Part shown: positions 29,488-37,497 of the stretch, in pieces
Numbering within the stretch: position 1 is the first letter of the stretch
How the letters are laid out: each line of letters opens with the position of its first letter
Source of the DNA: Arthrobacter echini
Lineage (GTDB): Bacteria > Actinomycetota > Actinomycetes > Actinomycetales > Micrococcaceae
Assembly (NCBI RefSeq): GCF_004803505.1
Contig: NZ_SSWH01000004.1
Span: 124,001-188,000, forward strand
Length of the DNA stretch: 64,000 bases
Direction: 5' to 3'
Notes under the pieces: model-generated
Told to the model about the DNA's origin: nothing
Database searches by the model: none
The model's input: only the letters and a program-made list of their open reading frames with translations
Position numbers and translations under genes: made by a program

Positions 29488-29529
29488 TGACACCGAACTC
29501 CGATGACACCGACTCTCCCCTGACACCGA
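29488..29529 (+). repeat. Three TGACACCGA direct repeats upstream of efp
   Basis: TGACACCGA occurs at 29488, 29504 and 29521 (16- and 17-bp spacing) in the leader of efp; two copies extend to CTCCCCTGACACCGA. Confidence 0.8.
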
Positions 29530-29542
29530 CGAAAGCGAAGTT

Positions 29543-30106
29543 GTGGCGACCACGAACGACATCAAGAACGGCACCGTGCTCAAACTCGAGGGCAACCTCT
29601 GGAACGTCCTGGAATTCCAGCACGTCAAGCCGGGCAAGGGCGGAGCCTTCGTGCGTACCAAGCTGCGCAACATCCGCTCGGGCAAGGTGGTCGACAAGAC
29701 CTTCAACGCGGGGCTGAAGATCGAGACCGCCACCGTGGACCGCAGGGACTACCAGTACCTGTACAAGGACGGCGAGGACTTCGTCTTCATGGACACGACG
29801 GACTACGACCAGATCACCGTCCCGGGGACGATCGTGGGCAACGCCGAGAACTTCATGCTCGAGGGCCAGATGGCCACCGTCGCCATGCACGAGGGGTCGG
29901 CGCTCTACGTGGAGCTGCCGGCATCGGTGGTCCTGGAGATCACCTACACCGAGCCGGGGCTCCAGGGTGACCGCTCCACGGGCGGTACCAAGCCCGCCAC
30001 GGTGGAGACCGGTCACGACATCCAGGTTCCGCTGTTCCTGGGCACGGGCACCAAGGTCAAGATCGACACCCGGACCGGTGAGTACCTGGGACGCGTCAAC
30101 GAGTGA
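29543..30106 (+). CDS. efp: Elongation factor P
   Basis: A 187-aa three-domain factor that rescues ribosomes at polyproline stretches. The tip loop is KPGKGGAF with K32, a proline-rich loop variant that in actinobacteria is reported to work without lysine modification. The C-terminal signature [16 protein letters not shown] is complete. GTG 29543 follows a weak AAAGCGAAG site. It is coupled to nusB by GTGA. Confidence 0.97.
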   Translation: MATTNDIKNGTVLKLEGNLWNVLEFQHVKPGKGGAFVRTKLRNIRSGKVVDKTFNAGLKIETATVDRRDYQYLYKDGEDFVFMDTTDYDQITVPGTIVGNAENFMLEGQMATVAMHEGSALYVELPASVVLEITYTEPGLQGDRSTGGTKPATVETGHDIQVPLFLGTGTKVKIDTRTGEYLGRVNE

Positions 30107-30513
30107 GTGCACGGAGCAAGGCACGACGTCGGGCCCTGGACATCCTCTTCGAGTCCACGCAGCGCGGCGCCCCGGTCTTCGAGGTCATTCGAGCCCGCCG
30201 TGAGAAGACCGACATGATCATCGCCGACTACACAGTCGACGTCGTCGAGGGTGTCCTGGAGCGCCAGGAGGAGATCGACGAGTTCCTCAGCACGTACTCC
30301 CAGGGCTGGACCCTGGACCGGATGCCGGTGGTGGATCTGATGATCCTGCGGATCGGGAGCTGGGAACTGCTCTACAACGACGACGTGCCCGACGGCGTCG
30401 CGGTGAGCGAGGCGGTGGAACTCGCGAAACTGCTCTCCACCGACGAGTCGCCGAAGTTCGTCAACGGACTCCTCGGCAGATTGCAGCAGCTCAAGCCGAC
30501 GCTGCTCGCCTAG
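30103..30513 (+). CDS. nusB: Transcription antitermination factor NusB
   Basis: A 136-aa all-helical RNA-binding protein used in rRNA antitermination. It has [12 protein letters not shown] at the start, the central [24 protein letters not shown] and [10 protein letters not shown] near the end. Starts by a GTGA overlap with efp. It is the last gene before the accessory block; in relatives the pyr operon usually follows. Confidence 0.95.
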   Translation: MSARSKARRRALDILFESTQRGAPVFEVIRARREKTDMIIADYTVDVVEGVLERQEEIDEFLSTYSQGWTLDRMPVVDLMILRIGSWELLYNDDVPDGVAVSEAVELAKLLSTDESPKFVNGLLGRLQQLKPTLLA

Positions 30514-30637
30514 GGAGTGTCAGGCTTGATGCGGCTGTAACTTGCGGCTGCCTTTAGGTCATTGTGCTCCACGGGGTCAGAACGTCTCTTCCCACCGGGC
30601 GAGGAACAGTCCTCAAGTGTCACCTTCCGAGTAGTAC

Positions 30638-30655
30638 TGCGGTAGCATTGCGGTA
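30638..30655 (+). promoter_or_regulatory. Candidate operator and -10 of the second toxin-antitoxin operon
   Basis: TGCGGTA occurs twice, 11 bp apart (30638 and 30649), just before ATG 30655. TAGCAT (30643-30648) ends 7 nt before the ATG, so the mRNA would be leaderless; no Shine-Dalgarno is present. One-turn spacing suits a ribbon-helix-helix operator. Confidence 0.45.
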
Positions 30656-30885
30656 TGAAGCTTAGTGTCAGTCTGCCGGACGAGGATGTTGCCCTACTCG
30701 ACGAGTTCGTCCGCACCACTGGCCTCCCTTCGAGGTCCTCCGGAGTGCAGCACGCTGTGCGGATGTTGCGACTGCGCGATCTGGAGCGGGATTACGAAAC
30801 CGCTTGGCAAGAATGGGAGAGTTCGGGGGATCAGGCGGCGTGGAGTATTACGGACGCCGATGGGATCGCCGATGCTGCGCGGTGA
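30655..30885 (+). CDS. Ribbon-helix-helix antitoxin, MazE-like
   Basis: A 76-aa antitoxin. [18 protein letters not shown] gives the RHH beta-strand and first helix, [13 protein letters not shown] the second helix, and the acidic C-terminus (about 45-76) should bind the toxin. It precedes and overlaps the MazF gene by 14 bp. The region between nusB and this gene (141 bp) is less GC-rich than its surroundings, consistent with insertion. Confidence 0.87.
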   Translation: MKLSVSLPDEDVALLDEFVRTTGLPSRSSGVQHAVRMLRLRDLERDYETAWQEWESSGDQAAWSITDADGIADAAR

Positions 30886-31219
30886 GATCCGGCTTGTCGA
30901 TCTGGATCCCGTGCGAGGAAGCGAAGCCAGAAAGCGGCGTCCTGCAGTCATCGTCAGCAACGACCGAGCGAACTCGATCGCGCAGCGGCTCGGTCGCGGT
31001 GTCGTCACCGTCGTCCCCGTGACCAACAACGTCGATCGGGTCTTCCTGTTCCAGGCACTGCTACCCGCGGCCGAGACAGGCCTTCGGCAGGATTCGAAAG
31101 CGCAGGCCGAGCAGGTTCGCTCCGTCGCGGTCGAACGGCTCGGAGCGCTTGTTGGTCGCGCTTCTGCCGTCGTCATGGGTCACATCGACGACGCCCTGCG
31201 CCTTCATCTGCAGCTGTAG
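30872..31219 (+). CDS. MazF-family endoribonuclease toxin
   Basis: A 115-aa toxin with the family order [28 protein letters not shown] and [11 protein letters not shown]. The first motif has arginine where tryptophan is usual (GEIRL not GEIWL), otherwise intact. ATG 30872 lies within the antitoxin 3' end. It belongs to a different MazF subgroup from the toxin at 4740, so the two pairs are not recent duplicates. Confidence 0.92.
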   Translation: MLRGEIRLVDLDPVRGSEARKRRPAVIVSNDRANSIAQRLGRGVVTVVPVTNNVDRVFLFQALLPAAETGLRQDSKAQAEQVRSVAVERLGALVGRASAVVMGHIDDALRLHLQL

Positions 31220-31267
31220 CGATACGCCGCGCTGACACCGCACATCCGCGGCGACCCACTGACACGG

Positions 31268-32707
31268 TCAGCGGTCCGCAAGAGCGAGAGCCACCACCTG
31301 GTCGGCGACGCCGAAGAACCATCGTGCATCCGGGGCTGCGCCCTGCCGGGAGGCCACCTGCATCACGAGGACGTACCGGGTGCCGTCGGAGGTCCCGATG
31401 TGCCATGATCCGGCGATCTCGCCGGTGGCGCTGCCGCCCTTGAAGGCGACCTGCTCGATCCCCTCCGAGGTGCTCAGACCAGGGTTCATGCCCAGGATGT
31501 CCGTGACCGGGGCTCCGGCGTCCGTGTCGGCGATTCGCTGCAGGTACAGGTGGGCGGCGCACAGATCCTGGGTCGTCGCGAACCAGTCGAGCCCGGCGGT
31601 CCACGACACACTCGCGGCACGCTCCGGGTCGATGCCGAGGTCCCATTCCGGGAGGCTCTCGACGAGCTCACGCTGAGCTGCGCTCACCTCCGGATCAGCA
31701 TTGACCGGGTCCTCTCCGGTGACGGACTGCCACTCCTCGAACAGGTCAGGGTCGTAGGACAGCTGGAACATCTCCCGGGTGGTCAGGAAGGGCATGGTGA
31801 CCTCCGGCGCGCCGTGCCCCATCGCCTCGACAGCACGTTCCACAGCAGCACGTCCCACGGCGTCGATGAGCAGGTCGGTCGCGGTGTTGTCACTGATGGC
31901 GATCATCGCCTCTGCAGCTTCACGAACGGTGACCTGGGTGCCGGCCGGCTCGTTCTGCAGCGTTCCGCTGGGGAGCGACTTCAGGTCCTCGGTCAGCGTC
32001 AGCTCCTCGTCCCAGGTGAGATCGCCGTCGTCGATGGCCTGCACGAGGGCTCCGAGGACGTAGAGCTTGAAGATCGAGCCGATCGGCAGCAATTGGTCTG
32101 CACCGTCCTCGACCACGGGCCGGCAGGTGGATCCGTCCTCGCTGACCTCCGCGAGGAGGAACGCGGAGCGTCCGCCGGCCTCTGACAGCGCGCCTGGGGC
32201 ATCCTCGATGGAGGAGAGCTCGGGAATCGGCGTCAGCCCACTGATGAGGAGTGCCGCGATGCGCTCCTCCCCGTCGAGGGAAATCGAGAGCAGATACTCC
32301 TGGCCGGCGGCACCCGTCAGGTCGCCCTGTGCGCCGGGACCGTGCTCCTGGTAGGTCTCGAGCACGAACGGCCCGAGGGCGCGCAGCTGATCGAAGGTCG
32401 CGGCCAGCTCATCGGCGGGAACCTCGGCCAGGAACTCGGGGGCGAAGCGCTCGGTGGCTTCCTCCTCATCGGGGCCGTCATCGGCAGCGAGCTGATCGAG
32501 CACCCAACGCACCTGCATACCGACCGGAGAATCAGGGATTGTCGGTGGGTCGGTATCCGTGGACGCACTCGGGGCGCCGGAAGCGGATCCCACTGGTTCT
32601 GCCGACGGCGTCGTCGTCGATTCCCCGGAGTCCGTCTCGCTGCTGCAGGCGCTGAGCAGGAGCGAGGCGGTGATGATGAGAGCCATGGGGTACCTGTGGT
32701 GGCGCAT
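31268..32707 (-). CDS. Lipoprotein serine hydrolase, class A beta-lactamase-like (LpqF-like)
   Basis: A 479-aa exported protein with a lipobox (LSAC, C21), a serine/threonine/proline-rich spacer, a Cpl-like N-terminal domain (about 60-170) and a beta-lactamase-fold domain. The catalytic triad motifs are S211-IF-K214, the SDN loop at 272-274 and K423-GG. These features resemble mycobacterial LpqF-type proteins, more likely involved in cell-wall processes than in drug resistance. ATG 32707 has an AAGGA site. Divergent from egtA. Confidence 0.85.
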   Translation of the reverse strand: MRHHRYPMALIITASLLLSACSSETDSGESTTTPSAEPVGSASGAPSASTDTDPPTIPDSPVGMQVRWVLDQLAADDGPDEEEATERFAPEFLAEVPADELAATFDQLRALGPFVLETYQEHGPGAQGDLTGAAGQEYLLSISLDGEERIAALLISGLTPIPELSSIEDAPGALSEAGGRSAFLLAEVSEDGSTCRPVVEDGADQLLPIGSIFKLYVLGALVQAIDDGDLTWDEELTLTEDLKSLPSGTLQNEPAGTQVTVREAAEAMIAISDNTATDLLIDAVGRAAVERAVEAMGHGAPEVTMPFLTTREMFQLSYDPDLFEEWQSVTGEDPVNADPEVSAAQRELVESLPEWDLGIDPERAASVSWTAGLDWFATTQDLCAAHLYLQRIADTDAGAPVTDILGMNPGLSTSEGIEQVAFKGGSATGEIAGSWHIGTSDGTRYVLVMQVASRQGAAPDARWFFGVADQVVALALADR

Positions 32708-32925
32708 GGAGGGTCCTTCGTCGATCAGCTCGGAGATTCATCCGTTCCCAGCAATCTACGGCGTGATCAGGGAGGAGACAGCTAGCTGCCCCGAAGTCCC
32801 ACTCGTGTCGGTGCAGTATTCGCCCGATCCGAAAAGAGCAATACTGTACGTCCGAGCAATAACTTTCCTCAGCCGCCTACGATGTTGCTACGACGCGGGT
32901 GACGCCAGGAGCTGAGTGCGTCGCG

Positions 32926-34221
32926 ATGAAGGGATGGTGGGTGTCGGTGTCAGAGGTGGAGCGGGATTCGCCGGCGGTGTCGGAGACCGACGCGGAAATG
33001 TATGTGGCGTCGGTGTGCTTCAAGACCGGTCCTCCGGGGGCGGTGGGCGTCGAGATCGAGCGGATCGTGCATGATGTCTCGGACGTCCGGCGCCCCGTGC
33101 CGGCTGCCGAGGTGCGTATCGTTGCCGCGGAGCTGGGCAGCGAGCTGCCCGGTGGAGGTGCTGTCACGTTCGAGCCGGGCGGACAGTTCGAAGTGAGTTC
33201 GGCCTGCGGAGCCGACCTTTCCTCGGTCATCGACGCAGTGAGGGCTGACCTGCGAGTCACTGATCAGTATTTCGATGACGCGGGGCTTTCCTTCAGCAGC
33301 CTGGCCCTGGATCCCGTTCGACCGCCGGTGCGGACCCTGGATCATCCCCGGTATACAGCGATGGAAGCCCACTTCGACCGTGCGGGGCAGGCAGGTAGGA
33401 CGATGATGTGCTCCACGGCTTCCTTGCAGGTGTGCCTGGAGGCGGGTCTTCCCGGGAATGGTCCGGGCAGTGCGGTACAGCGCTGGCAGCGCCTTCACCG
33501 GCTCGCTCCGGTGCTCGTCGCCCTCTTCGCCAATTCCCCTTTCCACCAGGGGGCGCCCAGCGGGTGGCAGAGCACCCGGCAGGCAGTCTGGCTCGGAATA
33601 GACCCATCCCGCGCTTCCCCGGTGCAGGATTCCGCTGATCCACCTGCCGCATGGGCCCGCTACGCCCTGGACGCCTCGGTGTTGTGCATACCGTCGTCGC
33701 GCGGTTCCTGGGAAGCACCGCATGGTCTGACCATGCGGGCATGGGTGCGCGGGCACGGCCCCCGCCCGGCCACGTACGAGGACCTGCACTATCACCTCAG
33801 CACACTCTTCCCGTTCATCCGCCCCCGTGGTTTCCTCGAAATCAGGGTCATCGACGCCCAGGCAGGCTCCGACTGGGAGGCCGCTGCCGCCATCACGACC
33901 GCTCTGGTGGATGACGAACAGGCAGCCGACATCGCGGCCGACGCCTGCTCGCCGGTGGCTGCGCTACCCGATGCGATGATGATCGCGGCCCGGGACGGGC
34001 TGGCGAATCCTGTGCTCGGCTCGGCAGGGCTCTCATGCGCAGACGCAGCTCTGGCAGCTATGGACCGGATGAAAGCCGATGCCGGTACGAAGGCCACGGT
34101 GGAAGCCTTCGTCGAGCAGTACGCAGCACGCAACCGATCTCCCGCAGACCAGCGGATCGACGACTGGCGCCGCACCGGCAGCTTCTCGGATCCCGCGCAG
34201 CGAAAGGAAAATGTCGGATGA
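32926..34221 (+). CDS. egtA: Glutamate--cysteine ligase of the ergothioneine pathway
   Basis: About 431 aa. It forms gamma-glutamylcysteine, the sulfur donor for ergothioneine. Visible are GAVGVEIERIVHD (GCS2-like ATP/metal region), VTFEPGGQFEVSSAC, MMCSTASLQVCLEAG and an RPRGFLEIRVIDAQ strand. The start is uncertain: ATG 32926 is chosen, with GTG 32899 and GTG 32941 in frame. A TACGAT -10-like box lies at 32878-32883. It overlaps egtB by ATGA; operon order identifies it as EgtA. Confidence 0.9.
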   Translation: MKGWWVSVSEVERDSPAVSETDAEMYVASVCFKTGPPGAVGVEIERIVHDVSDVRRPVPAAEVRIVAAELGSELPGGGAVTFEPGGQFEVSSACGADLSSVIDAVRADLRVTDQYFDDAGLSFSSLALDPVRPPVRTLDHPRYTAMEAHFDRAGQAGRTMMCSTASLQVCLEAGLPGNGPGSAVQRWQRLHRLAPVLVALFANSPFHQGAPSGWQSTRQAVWLGIDPSRASPVQDSADPPAAWARYALDASVLCIPSSRGSWEAPHGLTMRAWVRGHGPRPATYEDLHYHLSTLFPFIRPRGFLEIRVIDAQAGSDWEAAAAITTALVDDEQAADIAADACSPVAALPDAMMIAARDGLANPVLGSAGLSCADAALAAMDRMKADAGTKATVEAFVEQYAARNRSPADQRIDDWRRTGSFSDPAQRKENVG

Positions 34222-35567
34222 CGAAGAACGAGGCTCCCACGGGTACGGCGCCGAACGACCTGCGCGCCTTCATCGCCGAGGGTCTGGAGCGTGCGCGCCG
34301 TCGTACCCACGCCCTCACCGCATGTGATGAGGAGGAACTGCTCAAACAGCATTCACCCCTGATGTCCCCCCTGGTCTGGGATCTTGCCCATGTCGGCAGT
34401 CAGGAGGAACAATGGTTGGTTCGCGATGTCGGCAGGATGCAGCCGCTCCGCCCGGAGATCGACAAACTCTACGACGCGTTCGAGCACTCGCGCAGCAGTC
34501 GCCCCTCATTGCCGCTCCTGGCTCCCTCGGATTCCCGGAGCTATCTTGCTGAAACCCGGTCCAAGACGCTGCAGATCCTGGAACGGGTTCCGCTCGAGGG
34601 TTCCCCGCTGCTCCAGGGTGGCTTCGCGTTCGGCATGATGATCCAGCACGAACAGCAGCATGCAGAGACCATGCTGGCCACACACCAGCTCCGGGTAGGG
34701 GACCCTGTGCTGCATCCCGTGGCCCCGGAATCCGGGGTGCTGGCCGATACTGCCGGCGCGCTTCCTGCGGAAGTGCACGTTCCGGCGGGGTGCTTCACCA
34801 TGGGAACGTCGGTGGAGCCCTGGGCGCTGGACAACGAACGGCCAGCCCATGAGGTGTACGTTCCCGGCTACTGGATCGACACCGTACCGGTCAGCAATGG
34901 TGACTTCCTGGCGTTCATGGACGACGGCGGCTATTCGAACCCTGACTGGTGGACCGCCGAGGGCTGGGCCCACCGCAACGACGACGGGCTGACGGCGCCG
35001 AAGTTCTGGAGGCGGGAGGGTGGCCAGTGGTGGCGGACCCGCTTCGGCGTCGTCGAACCGGTTCCGGTGGACGAGCCCGTGCAGCACGTGTCCTTCTTCG
35101 AGGCCGAGGCCTATGCCCGCTGGGCAGGCAGGCGTCTGCCGACCGAAGCCGAGTGGGAGAAGACGGCGCGATACGACCCGGTCAGCGGCCGCTCACGGCG
35201 GTACCCCTGGGGTGATGAGGACCCGACATCCCGTCATGCGAACCTGGGCGGTGGATCGCTGCGGCCGTCCCCGGTCGGATCCTACCCGGCCGGGGCATCG
35301 GCCCTGGGAGTCCGTCAGCTGATCGGCGATGTGTGGGAGTGGACCTCCAGTAACTTCGGCCCCTATCCGGGATTCCGGGTGTTTCCCTACCGCGAGTACA
35401 GCGAGGTCTTCTTCGGCGGAGACTACAAGGTGCTGCGGGGCGGCTCCTGGGCGGCCGACCGGGCAGCGGTGCGGGGAACCTTCCGGAACTGGGACTACCC
35501 TATTCGCCGGCAGATCTTCACGGGCTTCAGGACTGCCAGGGATGCCGCGCCGGCCGGAGACAGCTGA
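34218..35567 (+). CDS. egtB: Ergothioneine biosynthesis sulfoxide synthase
   Basis: A 449-aa non-heme iron enzyme joining gamma-glutamylcysteine (or cysteine) to hercynine. The N-terminal DinB-like domain carries a 3-His facial triad: H58 in WDLAHVG and H144/H148 in HEQQHAE. The C-terminal FGE-sulfatase domain runs from about 190 (FTMGTS) to the end, with GDVWEWTSS and LRGGSWA. ATGA overlap with egtA, and 2 bp before egtC. Confidence 0.96.
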   Translation: MTKNEAPTGTAPNDLRAFIAEGLERARRRTHALTACDEEELLKQHSPLMSPLVWDLAHVGSQEEQWLVRDVGRMQPLRPEIDKLYDAFEHSRSSRPSLPLLAPSDSRSYLAETRSKTLQILERVPLEGSPLLQGGFAFGMMIQHEQQHAETMLATHQLRVGDPVLHPVAPESGVLADTAGALPAEVHVPAGCFTMGTSVEPWALDNERPAHEVYVPGYWIDTVPVSNGDFLAFMDDGGYSNPDWWTAEGWAHRNDDGLTAPKFWRREGGQWWRTRFGVVEPVPVDEPVQHVSFFEAEAYARWAGRRLPTEAEWEKTARYDPVSGRSRRYPWGDEDPTSRHANLGGGSLRPSPVGSYPAGASALGVRQLIGDVWEWTSSNFGPYPGFRVFPYREYSEVFFGGDYKVLRGGSWAADRAAVRGTFRNWDYPIRRQIFTGFRTARDAAPAGDS

Positions 35568-35569
35568 CC

Positions 35570-36334
35570 ATGTGCAGGCACCTTGCTTTCCTCGGACCGC
35601 CCACACCGCTGGCCACGCTCATCTCGGCACCCGACCACGGTCTGCTCCGCCAGTCCTGGTCACCTCGCCTCCAACGCAACGGCACCATGAACGCCGACGG
35701 GTTCGGCGTGGGCTGGTACGCCGCCGACGATCCATTACCGGCCCGCTACCGGCGCGCCGTCCCGATGTGGACGGACCAGTCGTTCGCCGACGTCGCCCGC
35801 GTCACCAGCAGCGGCGCCGTGCTGGCCGCAGTCCGTTCGGCGACGACCGGGACGACGCCGGATGAGGCAGCCGCAGCTCCCTACACCTCCGGGAAATGGC
35901 TGTTCAGCCACAACGGCAGGATCGACGACTGGCCCCGATCGGCGGAGGATCTGGCCGCCACGTTGCCCCCGGCACGGCTGCTTGCCCTCGAGGCCCGGGT
36001 TGACTCCGCGCTGCTCTGGGCTCTCGTCCTCCACCGTCTCGATTCTCTGGATTCCGCAGCGGATGCTTTGGCACACGTCGTGACCGCTGCGACTGCCGCC
36101 AGCACCGGCAGGTACAACTTCCTCCTCACCGATGGAGATACCATCGCTGCGACGACGGCCGGTGACACCCTGTTCTGGCGCTCCGACGCCAGAGGCACTG
36201 TCGTCGCCAGTGAACCCTCCGACGACGACGCCGACTGGCACGAGGTGCCGGACCGGTCCCTGCTGGTAGCGACGCCGCACGCCGTCGACATCAGCCCGAT
36301 CCACCCCGCAGAGACGGAGGCCCCACCCGGATGA
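35570..36334 (+). CDS. egtC: Ergothioneine amidohydrolase
   Basis: A 254-aa Ntn-fold glutamine-amidotransferase-like enzyme that removes glutamate from the gamma-glutamyl-hercynylcysteine sulfoxide. The N-terminal nucleophile is Cys2 in MCRHLAF; NADGFGVGWY and LFSHNGRIDDWP complete the site. The GGAGA site lies within egtB. Its presence shows the gamma-glutamyl route, matching EgtA. Confidence 0.95.
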   Translation: MCRHLAFLGPPTPLATLISAPDHGLLRQSWSPRLQRNGTMNADGFGVGWYAADDPLPARYRRAVPMWTDQSFADVARVTSSGAVLAAVRSATTGTTPDEAAAAPYTSGKWLFSHNGRIDDWPRSAEDLAATLPPARLLALEARVDSALLWALVLHRLDSLDSAADALAHVVTAATAASTGRYNFLLTDGDTIAATTAGDTLFWRSDARGTVVASEPSDDDADWHEVPDRSLLVATPHAVDISPIHPAETEAPPG

Positions 36335-37317
36335 ACCCTTCCCAGACTTCACCCGAGATAGTGCATCACCTGCCACCGCACTACCTGGAACGCACCCTCC
36401 GCGAGGACGTGCGTGCAGGACTGACCAAAGCAGCGAAGACACTGCCGCCCAAGTGGTTCTACGACCAGCGCGGCAGTTACCTGTTCGAGAAGATCACGCA
36501 GCTCCCCGAATATTTCCCCACACGCACCGAACGGCGGATTCTGGAGGACCATGCCGGGGAGATCGCGACGGCGAGCCCTACCGAGATGCTCATCGAACTC
36601 GGCTCCGGTTCCTCACGGAAGACACCTCTCCTGCTCGACGCCCTCAAGGCCGCCGGTGACCTCCGAAGCTATGTCGCCGTCGACGTCAGCGACACTGCCT
36701 TGATCGAGGCCAACACCGAACTGTCCAAAATCTATCCCGACCTTGACCTGCGGGCAGTCGCGGCCGATTTCGAGTCACAGCTGCACCTCCTCCCGAAGGA
36801 CGGACACCGGATGGTGGCATTCCTCGGCGGGACCATCGGGAACCTCGAGCCCGATGCCCGGGAACAGTTTTTCCTGCAGGTGCGGGAACTGTTGCGACAG
36901 GGCGGCGGATCGTTGCTGCTGGGCACCGGGCTGGTACAGCCGCCGGAGATCCTGATTCCCGCGTACGACGACGCGAGCGGCGTCACCGCCGACTTCAACC
37001 GGAACGTGCTGCGCGTCCTCAACGCCGAGTTGGGCGCCGACTTCGACGTCGAAGCGTTCGAGCACGTGGCGGTGTGGAACGAGGGCGAGGAATGGATCGA
37101 GATGCGCCTCCGCGCCACGCGGGCCATGCGGGTGCGACTGCCCGGCGCCGAACTCGACGTCAGCTTCGATCAGGGTGAGGAGCTGCGAACCGAGGTGTCC
37201 GCCAAATTCCGTCCGGAAAGGATCGCTGCGGAACTCGAGGCGGCAAATCTTCGTGTGGCGGGGCAGTGGACGGACCCTGAGGGACGCTACGCGATGACCC
37301 TCGCGGAGCCCGCCTGA
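36331..37317 (+). CDS. egtD: L-histidine N-alpha-methyltransferase
   Basis: A 328-aa SAM enzyme trimethylating histidine to hercynine, the first step of ergothioneine synthesis. It has KWFYDQRGSYLFEKIT, LIELGSGSSRKT (SAM loop), YVAVDVSDTALIEA, and FLGGTIGNLEPDAR, typical of the DUF2260/EgtD fold. ATGA overlap with egtC. The final lyase EgtE is not next to it. Confidence 0.97.
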   Translation: MNPSQTSPEIVHHLPPHYLERTLREDVRAGLTKAAKTLPPKWFYDQRGSYLFEKITQLPEYFPTRTERRILEDHAGEIATASPTEMLIELGSGSSRKTPLLLDALKAAGDLRSYVAVDVSDTALIEANTELSKIYPDLDLRAVAADFESQLHLLPKDGHRMVAFLGGTIGNLEPDAREQFFLQVRELLRQGGGSLLLGTGLVQPPEILIPAYDDASGVTADFNRNVLRVLNAELGADFDVEAFEHVAVWNEGEEWIEMRLRATRAMRVRLPGAELDVSFDQGEELRTEVSAKFRPERIAAELEAANLRVAGQWTDPEGRYAMTLAEPA

Positions 37318-37438
37318 TCCCTCCTGCTGCTGTTTTCCCGCGGCCGACGACGTCGCTGCGACCTGACCGTTCGCATGGGGTCGCCGCGCGGGTTCCGGGG
37401 GTCGGGAGCTGCCGCGCGCGACGTCGTCGGGCCGTTGC

Positions 37439-37480
37439 ACATGGAAGGAGCCGGGAGATCACTCCCGGCTCCTTCCATGT
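37439..37480. terminator. Bidirectional hairpin terminator after egtD
   Basis: A perfect 19-bp stem (37439-37457 / 37462-37480) with an ATCA loop between the convergent egtD and M6 protease genes. Confidence 0.9.
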
Positions 37481-37497
37481 CTTCCTACGCTGATGTC

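Noticed and set aside
31268-32707. Antibiotic-resistance beta-lactamase
   Set aside because: SxxK, SDN and KGG motifs occur, but the lipoprotein architecture with an extra N-terminal domain fits LpqF-like cell-wall proteins better; no resistance claim is supported.
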